A stretch of DNA of 52,593 nucleotides, taken from the IMG/VR virus record IMGVR_UViG_3300050119_000254, positions 1 to 52,593 of that record, one strand, 5' to 3'. Shown here piece after piece: positions 8,292 to 16,119 of this stretch (position 1 is its first letter; every line of letters begins with the position of its first letter). Origin of the DNA: a virus. The position numbers and the translations under genes are program-made. The notes beneath the pieces were generated by a model. The model did not search any database, had not been told where the DNA came from, and worked only from the letters and a program-made list of their open reading frames with translations.

Positions 8292-9974
8292 ATGCGACCA
8301 TTCCCACATTGCAGCAGAGCGGTTGAGCTTCATTTCAAGCGTCGGAAAGTGATCGAGCGCGTCCGGCCAGCTATTCCGATTCCATCTGTGCATCTGACAT
8401 TGATGGAAGCTGATCTTGACCTTCCGACGTCTCCCCCAGATCAACCGCCAGCCCGCCCTATGTCGCCAAGCGATGGAGGCGATGGAGTCGGACAAATCAT
8501 CCGCCAATATAACACGATCTGGCTGTCGGCTAAAGAATATTTTGACGGCAAGGTCGATGATCTTGTTCATCTGCCCGCCGAGTCCAAGGACAAACTTTTG
8601 GCGCAGGCCGCGTCCGGGCTGATCGCCCAATATGAGCTCGACCCGTCCAAGGAGCCGAGCCGCGACCATATTCGTGACACCGCGCTGATGCTGGCCGACA
8701 AGATCGACGACCTTTACCAGGATCGTGGACCGGACGAGCAGAAGGAATATGCCAACCGGCTCGCCCAAGGGTTGCGGGAATTTCACAACCAGGTCGATCC
8801 AGGGAGCGAGGAGCCCGATGATGAACCAACCGACGACGCTCCCGAGAAGCCTGCCAAGCCCAAGGTATCCAAGGAACCCAAGCACGACTTCGACCGCGAC
8901 ATGGCTAGGGAGCTGCCGAACCGCCATCAAGGCGTGACGAGGCGGCGTCCGCAGGAATCAATTGACGAATCATTGAAGAGTAACTGCGCCGCAAATGGTG
9001 TGGACGTTGGGTTCTTGAATCAGTTAACCAGCGCCGTGTATCCGAGGGCGGGTAGACTTAATAGTCGCGTCTTTAATAAGCTGTTTAACGCCTACGCTGA
9101 AAGGATTGCCGGATGTTTTGCGCCAGAAGATAGTGAGGATACGTTGAAGCATCAATGTTTCGATTATTTACCGTTTTACCGTAAGGAAATTCGAGATAAC
9201 GACATTGCGTTGGGCGTAGCGCTAGCGATTGGGGATGATAAGGAAGATCAGGACGAAGTGTTGAGCATGTTGCGTGGAAGAAGTCCATGCAAGACCCTCA
9301 TCAACAGACTCCGGAAAATCTTGATCGTTGGGCTTGTATCGACGCCATCCGGCACGTCACCCAAGACGTTGATGGTGGCACGGGTTGGTGACTATGAAGG
9401 TATAATTCGCCAGCTTGATGCGCATTCAGTGAAGGACGGTGAAGAAGCTGGTCAATGGCGTTGGATAGTTATTAGTGAGAACGATTTCGACTTTGAACAG
9501 CGCGGCGTTGTCGATACCATGGATCAAGCTAAGGAGGCGGCGGAGGCGACCATTCGTCAGCACAATGCAAAATCCGGCAACAGCGCAGACCTGCCGGAAT
9601 CGATGGTAGATCGGCTGCTGGAGACCGACCCCACGTTGAGCATGAACTTTGTCCATTGCCCGGAGTGCGGGCTCAAGTGCCGCCGCTCCAATGGGAAGTG
9701 CTTGTGCAACCATTGTGGTCATCGATTCAATCACGTGATCGATGATGATCTTCCCGAGTCCACCCATTCGCGCAATGCCTTGGCGCCAGTTAAGGACGCA
9801 CTGATCGCTTACATCAAGCAGCACCCATATTCGGCGTTCACTCCTGAGAGCTTGGCGCACGCTACTGACCAGGACATCATCATGGTGCTGAGCGCGCTGC
9901 GATCATTGAAGCGCGAGGGAGCATTGCGAGTCCAGAAGCGCACTCGTCGCAATCTCTACGAGCTTCCATTATGA
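8292..9974 (+). CDS. DLPES polyprotein with zinc-ribbon and winged-helix modules
   Basis: A 560-aa mosaic protein. An N-terminal region includes DLDLPTS and a charged, Pro-rich linker. A middle helical region leads into the about 90-aa Trp module (GQWRWIVIS, then DQAKEAAEATI) ending in ADLPESMVDRLLE (DLPES at 9588-9602). Next comes a compact zinc ribbon (CPECG, CRRS, CLCNHCGHRF), then a second DLPES at 9747-9761. The last about 65 residues look like a winged helix (VKDALIAYIKQHPYSAFT, then LRSLKREGALRV). Cutting after LPE would free the ribbon and the winged helix as separate small proteins, which suggests nucleic-acid-binding cargo. Cleavage is predicted, not shown. ATG 8292 is the first start after the upstream gene. 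Confidence 0.65.
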   Translation: MRPFPHCSRAVELHFKRRKVIERVRPAIPIPSVHLTLMEADLDLPTSPPDQPPARPMSPSDGGDGVGQIIRQYNTIWLSAKEYFDGKVDDLVHLPAESKDKLLAQAASGLIAQYELDPSKEPSRDHIRDTALMLADKIDDLYQDRGPDEQKEYANRLAQGLREFHNQVDPGSEEPDDEPTDDAPEKPAKPKVSKEPKHDFDRDMARELPNRHQGVTRRRPQESIDESLKSNCAANGVDVGFLNQLTSAVYPRAGRLNSRVFNKLFNAYAERIAGCFAPEDSEDTLKHQCFDYLPFYRKEIRDNDIALGVALAIGDDKEDQDEVLSMLRGRSPCKTLINRLRKILIVGLVSTPSGTSPKTLMVARVGDYEGIIRQLDAHSVKDGEEAGQWRWIVISENDFDFEQRGVVDTMDQAKEAAEATIRQHNAKSGNSADLPESMVDRLLETDPTLSMNFVHCPECGLKCRRSNGKCLCNHCGHRFNHVIDDDLPESTHSRNALAPVKDALIAYIKQHPYSAFTPESLAHATDQDIIMVLSALRSLKREGALRVQKRTRRNLYELPL

Positions 9975-10234
9975 CTGCCATGAGATATCTTGTTAACCTT
10001 TTTCTGATCTTCGTCGCGATCGTTTTGACGAGCTTGCGCATTAACTGGTGCCCGCATTTCGATCACTCGTGGCCAATTGTGTTCATGGCGGCGTCGCACG
10101 TCTTTGTCGGCGTCTGCGTCACCATGATGTTCTGGCCGAAGCTGCAACGCCATGAGCGTTTCTTCTACGCTCTGCTTTGGCTCGTGCCCGGATTGATCGA
10201 ATTTTGGGCGTTCAAGACCCTCCGACTTCCTTAA
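9971..10234 (+). CDS. small membrane protein
   Basis: An 87-aa protein with two or three hydrophobic helices (YLVNLFLIFVAIVL, VFMAASHVFVGVCV, YALLWLVPGLIEF). ATGA overlap with the DLPES gene before it. Its size would fit a holin-type or other inner-membrane protein, but no family is recognised. Confidence 0.55.
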   Translation: MTAMRYLVNLFLIFVAIVLTSLRINWCPHFDHSWPIVFMAASHVFVGVCVTMMFWPKLQRHERFFYALLWLVPGLIEFWAFKTLRLP

Positions 10235-10236
10235 CG

Positions 10237-10707
10237 ATGATTACGCAATTACACCTATTGGGCTCCCTTCATGGTCGGTTTACCGAATCGCGACTGACCG
10301 CGATGGGGTTTCAGAAGCCAGTGATCCGCCGCGCCATCACGATCGGGTTGATGGAGACCAGTGGGGGCATCGTATCTAGCATCCCTCCAAGATTGCGAGC
10401 GGCCAAGTTGAAATTCGCGGGCGTCAGTGAGGATATGGGAACGTCAGACCTTCAGCCCGGCGCCACCGTGCAACGGGTTGTTGATGGCGTCATTAAGACG
10501 TTTCAAGTCGTCCGGCAGGAAGGTGGCGACTTGGTGCTGATCGACCCTGAAAACACTGGAGCAGGAGAGCAGCGGTGCACCCGTTCTGACATCTCGCCAG
10601 TGATTTCTGATCCGAACGAACCTGGGGATCCACCGACGCCAGATAGCTCCAATCAACCTAAGACGGCATTATCCGACCCCAAGCCTGGCCGGATGCCATA
10701 CGCTTAA
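10237..10707 (+). CDS. hypothetical protein
   Basis: A 156-aa protein. The first about 60 residues look like a small helix-turn-helix fold (LGSLHGRFTESRLTAMGF, then VIRRAITIGLMETS). A beta-rich middle and a Pro-rich, disordered C-terminus follow. ATG 10237 follows the stop of the preceding gene. No family recognised. Confidence 0.5.
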   Translation: MITQLHLLGSLHGRFTESRLTAMGFQKPVIRRAITIGLMETSGGIVSSIPPRLRAAKLKFAGVSEDMGTSDLQPGATVQRVVDGVIKTFQVVRQEGGDLVLIDPENTGAGEQRCTRSDISPVISDPNEPGDPPTPDSSNQPKTALSDPKPGRMPYA

Positions 10708-10711
10708 TCCC

Positions 10712-10978
10712 ATGTTACCAGGAGATCAAATCATTCAAGCATCAGCCAGCTTCGGCGGGCGCGGGTTCTCAGCTATTTCGGACACCGACGTGCATGGGGG
10801 ATCATATTACGCAATCAAAGCGGTTGGCGGCGATGTGGTGATCGATTCCGCCGTGTTACCTGCCAACTGTGACGGCAGCATCGACGGATGGACAATCAGC
10901 AATGGCGACTGCATCCTGGCCCCAAGCATCGCTGACTTGCAACTGTCGAGCGGTAAGGCTTTAGCGTACAAGCTATGA
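10712..10978 (+). CDS. small virion-type protein
   Basis: An 88-aa Gly/Ser/Asp-rich beta protein (GGDVVIDSAVLPANCDGS) sitting directly before the fibre-like gene, to which it is coupled by ATGA. Similar small proteins often accompany tail fibres; the exact role is not visible. Confidence 0.5.
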   Translation: MLPGDQIIQASASFGGRGFSAISDTDVHGGSYYAIKAVGGDVVIDSAVLPANCDGSIDGWTISNGDCILAPSIADLQLSSGKALAYKL

Positions 10979-12666
10979 TAGGAATGGGTATAGGTGTGGG
11001 CTTTGGCGGTAAAGTGTCTTCTGCAGCGCCGCCGCCGACTAATCCAGTTTCCGGCTCAATACTTTACCAGCTTCCCGACGTTCTATCATCTGGATTGGTT
11101 TCCTCGTATCTAGATCAAAGCAGTAGCGGTAATACAGGCACGGCATCCGGCGGCCAGAGGCCAACGGCGAACCTTCTGGATCTCAATGGAAAGACGACCG
11201 TTTCTTTCAACGGCTCAAATTATCTCACCCTCACGGACGAAATAAATCTCACAGAGGGAACCGTTCATTGCTTCGTCAATACCCTCTCGTCGGAAGCCTC
11301 TGCGGTTTTTGGCTATGGAGGCGAGCCTGGACCTTACTGGTTTTTGTTGTTCATGACGGATGGGAATATTTATATCGGAAATGGTGTGACGCAGAACACA
11401 TGGCAATATACGGCTACGGGTGAATGGTTGATTGTGACTGTCGTTGCAACGACGACGCAGCAAAACATCTTCATCAACGGTGTGTATCTTGGACCGGGAA
11501 CTCAGGCATCTAACCCAATGGGCGGGATCGCAAGCATATTTGATATAGGTTACGGGAACACCAGATTCTTCACCGGGAAGATGGGAATCAACCTATTTTA
11601 CAATACCCCGCTTTCGAACGCTGATCGACAGACGAACGAAGCTTTCTATTCTGGATATTACGCGCAGACGCTAGGGAATCAATGCTTAGCTACAGGGAAC
11701 TCTCTCGTGTTTGGCGTCAATTCCACTGGCAATCAAAATTTCCCTGACATCGCCAGTATCGCGCTCGGTTCAAGCTGGGTTAAAATTGCCAACCTTGGAA
11801 TCGCTGGCGAGACGACTCCGCAGATGATCACTGCTGCCCCAACGACAATCGATCCATTTTCTAATACCACACTGAGAAACAATATTTGTCTCGCGTGGGA
11901 ACTTATTAACGACGCGGTGGCCAATGTAAGTCAACCCGATCAAGTAGCTAATGTTGTCGGGCACATGGTCACTTACGGCACAGCGCGAAAGGCTGCCGGG
12001 TTCAAGGTGATTGTCGGTACGATGCTCTCGCAGGGTTATAATACCAATGTCACGGACACGATTCGAGGTGAGATCAATGCCGGGATACTAGATCCCACTC
12101 AAATCGGAGTTGCATGGGACGATGTCGCAGATATGTCGTGGAACCCAAATGTTGGAGGCAATGGCGCGTGGGAGAATACGAACTACTTCAGTTCCGTGGA
12201 CAAGATCCACATGACGAACTACGGCTACCAGTGCGCGGCGGTAATCTGGGGTTACTACGTGTCGAAGAACGCGATTCTGCCAGCCGCGTCCGAAAAGACG
12301 CTCATCGACTTCAACGGGCTGACTGTGTCAAGCTTCACCACAGGAGCGGCGGGAGACGCGATTGTTTTGCTTTCAAACGCCAGTCAACACTACTTTTGGT
12401 TCCAGACGGGAACTGAGCATGATCCAGGACTCACGGGAACTGGCGTGGAAGTGAGTCTTGTCGGTCTGACGACCGCTGCGCAAATCGCAGGCGCGATGGC
12501 AGCCACCATTCAAGGGTCGCTTTCTGGGCAATGGGCGGCTACGAACGTCAATGGTTCGGGAACGTTGACAGCGGTGCAAACGATAGATGTTGGGACTGGA
12601 AGCCACAAGCCAGCTTTTGCTTACAATTTTGGACCCGTGGTTTCAATTCTCAAGTACGGGCATTAA
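10975..12666 (+). CDS. tail-fibre-like protein with LamG and SGNH hydrolase domains
   Basis: A 563-aa protein. Residues about 25-220 look like a LamG/concanavalin-type sandwich (DLNGKTTVSFNGSNYLTL, then INGVYLG and FTGKMGINLFY). Residues about 235-430 look like an SGNH/GDSL esterase: block I ATGNSLVFG near 240, block III WELINDA near 308, and D-x-x-H in DKIHMT near 409. The C-terminal about 120 residues are a beta-rich fibre domain. Such proteins sit at tail fibres and may deacetylate surface glycans. The Asp-to-Asn change in block I (GNS for GDS) occurs in some family members. Domain order is clear; the substrate is unknown. Confidence 0.7.
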   Translation: MIGMGIGVGFGGKVSSAAPPPTNPVSGSILYQLPDVLSSGLVSSYLDQSSSGNTGTASGGQRPTANLLDLNGKTTVSFNGSNYLTLTDEINLTEGTVHCFVNTLSSEASAVFGYGGEPGPYWFLLFMTDGNIYIGNGVTQNTWQYTATGEWLIVTVVATTTQQNIFINGVYLGPGTQASNPMGGIASIFDIGYGNTRFFTGKMGINLFYNTPLSNADRQTNEAFYSGYYAQTLGNQCLATGNSLVFGVNSTGNQNFPDIASIALGSSWVKIANLGIAGETTPQMITAAPTTIDPFSNTTLRNNICLAWELINDAVANVSQPDQVANVVGHMVTYGTARKAAGFKVIVGTMLSQGYNTNVTDTIRGEINAGILDPTQIGVAWDDVADMSWNPNVGGNGAWENTNYFSSVDKIHMTNYGYQCAAVIWGYYVSKNAILPAASEKTLIDFNGLTVSSFTTGAAGDAIVLLSNASQHYFWFQTGTEHDPGLTGTGVEVSLVGLTTAAQIAGAMAATIQGSLSGQWAATNVNGSGTLTAVQTIDVGTGSHKPAFAYNFGPVVSILKYGH

Positions 12667-12678
12667 ACGCGATGCGCT

Positions 12679-12686
12679 CTAGTTAT
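12679..12686 (+). promoter_or_regulatory. late-type CTAGTTAT box
   Basis: CTAGTTAT ends exactly 4 nt before the ATG at 12691. Confidence 0.45.
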
Positions 12687-12690
12687 CGGA

Positions 12691-13431
12691 ATGGCACTTC
12701 CGATTTCCACTTGCTACGAAGGCGACAATTATCAGTTTCTAGCTCGGACCAGGGCGTTCATCACGGCGCTACCCGACATTTTCGAGCGTCTGCATGATCT
12801 CGATTTGGATCATTCCTATCGTGGGATGCAGAAGCTGAGGTTTGTGGAGCAGCTGGAGCTCGGGGCCGGGACGACCCATTTTTATAATGCCAAGAAGGAT
12901 ATGTTGTCAGTGTTCCCGATGGCGTTTAGCGCCGGTGGGCGGATCGATCTTACCCTCTACGAAGGGCTGGGACAGCGCCATTGGCAGACCGGGATGTCGT
13001 CGGCCCACAAGGTGACGTGGGCGAGGTGTCTGGTTAAGGCCGACCAGCACGTCGTGGACCGGATTGATGAAGCGCTCGCCAGCGCTGATGACGGTCAGTT
13101 TCTCGACATCGTCGGTCTCTTCCACTCGGCGACCGAGAAGCTGCAGGCCATCCATATCGTCAACGCGATGGTGCGCAACTCGATGTCGATCACCCAGTTC
13201 GCCAACATGAGCGTGCGTGACTACCCGGCCACCAAAGATTTCTGCGCTGGCGACCGGCCCTACTCACTGATCCCACTGCTGAGCGCTTACGCAGCCCGTT
13301 GCGTCCGCCGGTATCCGGAAGCCTTCGCTCAGTATTGTGCGCGCTCAGGCCACCTTCCAGTTTCCGAGACGTCAACGGAGGCCGCGTTCGTGAGGCTGTT
13401 CAAATCGGTGACGCTGAGCGACCATGCGTAA
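12691..13431 (+). CDS. hypothetical protein
   Basis: A 246-aa mostly helical protein with no motif I can name. The late-type box at 12679-12686 supports ATG 12691. Its end overlaps the start of the DLPES gene at 13424 by 8 bp. Confidence 0.6.
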   Translation: MALPISTCYEGDNYQFLARTRAFITALPDIFERLHDLDLDHSYRGMQKLRFVEQLELGAGTTHFYNAKKDMLSVFPMAFSAGGRIDLTLYEGLGQRHWQTGMSSAHKVTWARCLVKADQHVVDRIDEALASADDGQFLDIVGLFHSATEKLQAIHIVNAMVRNSMSITQFANMSVRDYPATKDFCAGDRPYSLIPLLSAYAARCVRRYPEAFAQYCARSGHLPVSETSTEAAFVRLFKSVTLSDHA

Positions 13432-14434
13432 GCTGAGATGGCGAAAGAACAGTAACGGTGGACTATGGACTGATTGGGCAACGGACAGATATCGTCGAAC
13501 CACAGAGTCCGATTACATATTTGTCATATCGAGAGACAACGCGGGGTGGTTGTGGCGTTGTTACAACGTTGTTGACGATACCATATTTTTCGGTACGGTG
13601 ACGATGCGCATTGCAGCGATCGAACAAGGCGAGAAGATGGCCGCACAGACGATTGGAGACAGCGATCAAGACCTCCCTGAGTCGCTGTTGGAAGCCAACG
13701 AATATCACGACGCTAGTGACCCCAAGTCGTTGACGCGCGCCACGGTTGGGTACGGTAACCGTCTTTTCAAGATCGAGCTCGGAATATATGGTAATGAGTT
13801 TCTGGTGGCGGGAGACTGTGCTGGTGATGCGATGGATGCGCTAATTGACTGGCTGGATGGTCATAACTCTCCGTGGGTGATGACGCCAGAACAAGAGGCA
13901 TCGCTCGATGACTGTGAGGGTGAGCACTATCTCAGTGGTGGTAATTACGGGAAACACTTGGATTGCGGTGCTGAGGAAGTATGGATTACACAGGTCCCGG
14001 CTAAGGATGCTTTCCTGACCCGTGAGGAACAGCGCGCGATCGCAAGGGCGAAAGCTGCGGAGCTCGATCTCCCAGAGTCATCGAAATGGTCCAAAAACTG
14101 GCTGTTCGATCTTGTCTATCGCAGCCTCGATGGCGTTAATCGAGAGTTATTAGCTGCTCGAATATCCGAGCAAGCTAAGTGGATCATTATTGCCGGGAAA
14201 GTGACAGGTAAAGGTTCCTTGCAAAACACAGTGGATCGAGACATTGGTTACCAACGAGCGGCTGAATGGGCGGGCCGCGATTGGGGTCGCATCATTACTA
14301 GGCTACAAGGATTGCGTGACGGTCGCAATTATCGTCCGGTCAGAATCGACCTCACGCCCGGTGTGGACTGGATGTCGGGAGGCCCGCAAGACCTTCCGGA
14401 ATCATTAGCTGACCAACTATTGGGGGCCAAATGA
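13424..14434 (+). CDS. DLPES multi-module protein with C-terminal DLPES tail
   Basis: A 336-aa protein made of three units. It opens directly with a Trp module (KLRWRKNSNGGLWTDW, then GWLWRCYN) ending at DLPES (13670-13684). A second unit of about 130 residues ends at DLPES (14066-14080). A third ends in the C-terminal tail QDLPESLADQLLGAK (DLPES at 14390-14404). LPE is a T4-type prohead protease signature. The tail recurs in three other genes and may be a C-terminal targeting peptide. ATGA coupling links it to the next gene. Biochemical activity of the modules is not recognised. Confidence 0.65.
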   Translation: MRKLRWRKNSNGGLWTDWATDRYRRTTESDYIFVISRDNAGWLWRCYNVVDDTIFFGTVTMRIAAIEQGEKMAAQTIGDSDQDLPESLLEANEYHDASDPKSLTRATVGYGNRLFKIELGIYGNEFLVAGDCAGDAMDALIDWLDGHNSPWVMTPEQEASLDDCEGEHYLSGGNYGKHLDCGAEEVWITQVPAKDAFLTREEQRAIARAKAAELDLPESSKWSKNWLFDLVYRSLDGVNRELLAARISEQAKWIIIAGKVTGKGSLQNTVDRDIGYQRAAEWAGRDWGRIITRLQGLRDGRNYRPVRIDLTPGVDWMSGGPQDLPESLADQLLGAK

Positions 14435-14778
14435 GCAGCGCCATCATCAGATTCCTGACGCAAAGGTCATCCATCCAGACCCGCAACCACCGCGACATCC
14501 TGGACCTGACCGGCACAGTGCCGCCGTCTACTCCACCGCCTCCGGGACCGCGACAGGTGTTGCTCACTCATTCACCGGGTCAGATCGACGTTCGAATCCT
14601 CTATCCGGACGGCCAATCTGAGATGATGTACCATGGTCCGGACCTGTTCCTGAAGCTCACCCAGAGAGGCTTACCTGCTTACAAGCTGGAGCGAGTCATC
14701 GATCATCTTTGGAACTTTTATCAAGTTTATGTGGACTGTGACGAGGAGCCGAGGCCACCAAAAATTCAGCTCGAATGA
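14431..14778 (+). CDS. hypothetical protein
   Basis: A 115-aa protein between two DLPES genes, coupled to both by ATGA-type overlaps. A Pro-rich segment (PPSTPPPPGP) near residue 30 leads to a mixed alpha/beta C-terminal half. It lacks the DLPES motif. Function unknown. Confidence 0.55.
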   Translation: MSSAIIRFLTQRSSIQTRNHRDILDLTGTVPPSTPPPPGPRQVLLTHSPGQIDVRILYPDGQSEMMYHGPDLFLKLTQRGLPAYKLERVIDHLWNFYQVYVDCDEEPRPPKIQLE

Positions 14779-16043
14779 GAAACTGGCAAATCAACAGATT
14801 TGGTGAGTGGAAGTATCATTCGTCGAGCGGCATCCATCGCCAGTACCATGTTCACATATGGCGCGAAAAACAGTGGGTGTGGGAGGCGTCCCACAAAGTC
14901 GATAATTGTCACCATGTGATTGGTAGAGGACATTCAACTAACGTTGAGCTGGCTGCCCAAGAGGCTGAGAAATCGATCCGGACGCACGCTGCCACGCTTC
15001 AAGTGGATCAGGATCTTCCGGAATCTATGGGCGGTGAGGTGGTTCTTAAACCCGGTGACGTTATCTTGGTGCGAGGGATCTCCAGAACATATCGCGAGGT
15101 AGTCGATCATTGCGCCCATGATTTGGGAACCGTATACGCGCGCTGCACCGGGATAAGGGACCCTCGGTTACATGGTGGAGCATGGCCAATAAGCCAAGTG
15201 ATCGCTGTCAAGATCGACGGTCAGATGCGGCCCGTTAAATATGACGAAGATACTAGTAAGTTTTGGTGGATCGACAACGATCTTCCGGAGTCCACAACGT
15301 CATTGAATTGGAAGGAAGACCCAGATGGCGCGTGGAGCGCTCGCCTTGGCACCAAATACGAGGCAGCTATCAGGAAGAAATCTGACAAATGGGTGTGGGA
15401 TGTGACCTACAATCTTGGAATGTTTAGCTGTGAGCAATGTGGATACGGGGCGGAAGACACTATTGAACAAGCCAAGATGAAAGCTGCTGATACGATTCGC
15501 GGTGAAATTTCAAGCCGCCGCAGTGTCAGTCAAGATCTTCCAGAGTCCGCGCCGGAATGGGTGGACATGACCATCACCTCCCTGAACGTTGACGCTGACG
15601 GTAAATATCTTGGATTTTATCGAGGCGAGTTTACGTGGCCGCGTAATATTGGCAATCTGATCATTAAGGTCCCATCGATAACGTTTGACGGAGACATTTG
15701 GGTGGAGGGTGACATCGTGGCGGATGGTGACGTCAATGTGGCGGATAATGAGATCTCGGCAGGCGGCAACATCCTAGTGAAGGGCGACATCGTGGCGGGC
15801 GGCATCATAGCGAACGGCAACGTCTGGGCGAACGGCAAAATCGTAGTGGATGGTGGTAACATCAGCGTGGGAAAGGGAGGTAGCGTCCGATCACCACACA
15901 TCACGGCGTTACGCGTTTATACAAATTATGACCGACACGACGTCGTTGATGGTCAGATCGTGCGGAGATCTGGCGCTAGGACTGGACAAAAGTCTAGGGG
16001 CCAAGATCTTCCGGAATCATTGGCTGACCGGTTGCTCGGTTAA
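14775..16043 (+). CDS. DLPES polyprotein with bactofilin-like beta-helix
   Basis: A 422-aa mosaic. Units in order: a Trp module ending at DLPES 15012-15026; a beta-rich unit of about 85 residues (KPGDVILVRGISRTYREV) ending at DLPES 15279-15293; a second Trp module (LNWKEDPDGAWSARLG, CEQCG) ending at DLPES 15535-15549; and a C-terminal right-handed beta-helix with repeats like GDIVADGDV and GNVWANGKIV, followed by the tail QDLPESLADRLLG (16005 on). The beta-helix resembles bactofilin/DUF583 repeats. The protease gene starts 76 bp downstream, placing putative substrates beside their enzyme. Cleavage is predicted from motif only. Confidence 0.65.
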   Translation: MRNWQINRFGEWKYHSSSGIHRQYHVHIWREKQWVWEASHKVDNCHHVIGRGHSTNVELAAQEAEKSIRTHAATLQVDQDLPESMGGEVVLKPGDVILVRGISRTYREVVDHCAHDLGTVYARCTGIRDPRLHGGAWPISQVIAVKIDGQMRPVKYDEDTSKFWWIDNDLPESTTSLNWKEDPDGAWSARLGTKYEAAIRKKSDKWVWDVTYNLGMFSCEQCGYGAEDTIEQAKMKAADTIRGEISSRRSVSQDLPESAPEWVDMTITSLNVDADGKYLGFYRGEFTWPRNIGNLIIKVPSITFDGDIWVEGDIVADGDVNVADNEISAGGNILVKGDIVAGGIIANGNVWANGKIVVDGGNISVGKGGSVRSPHITALRVYTNYDRHDVVDGQIVRRSGARTGQKSRGQDLPESLADRLLG

Positions 16044-16105
16044 CGGTCAATCGCCGTCGCTTTAGGTTGCCATTGTATTATGGTCGCTTTGCCACAGCTT
16101 TGCCA

Positions 16106-16113
16106 CTAAATAT
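16106..16113 (+). promoter_or_regulatory. late-type CTAAATAT box
   Basis: CTAAATAT ends 6 nt before the protease ATG at 16120; GAGG lies between. I see no ORF in the 76-bp gap 16044-16119. Confidence 0.5.
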
Positions 16114-16119
16114 CGAGGC

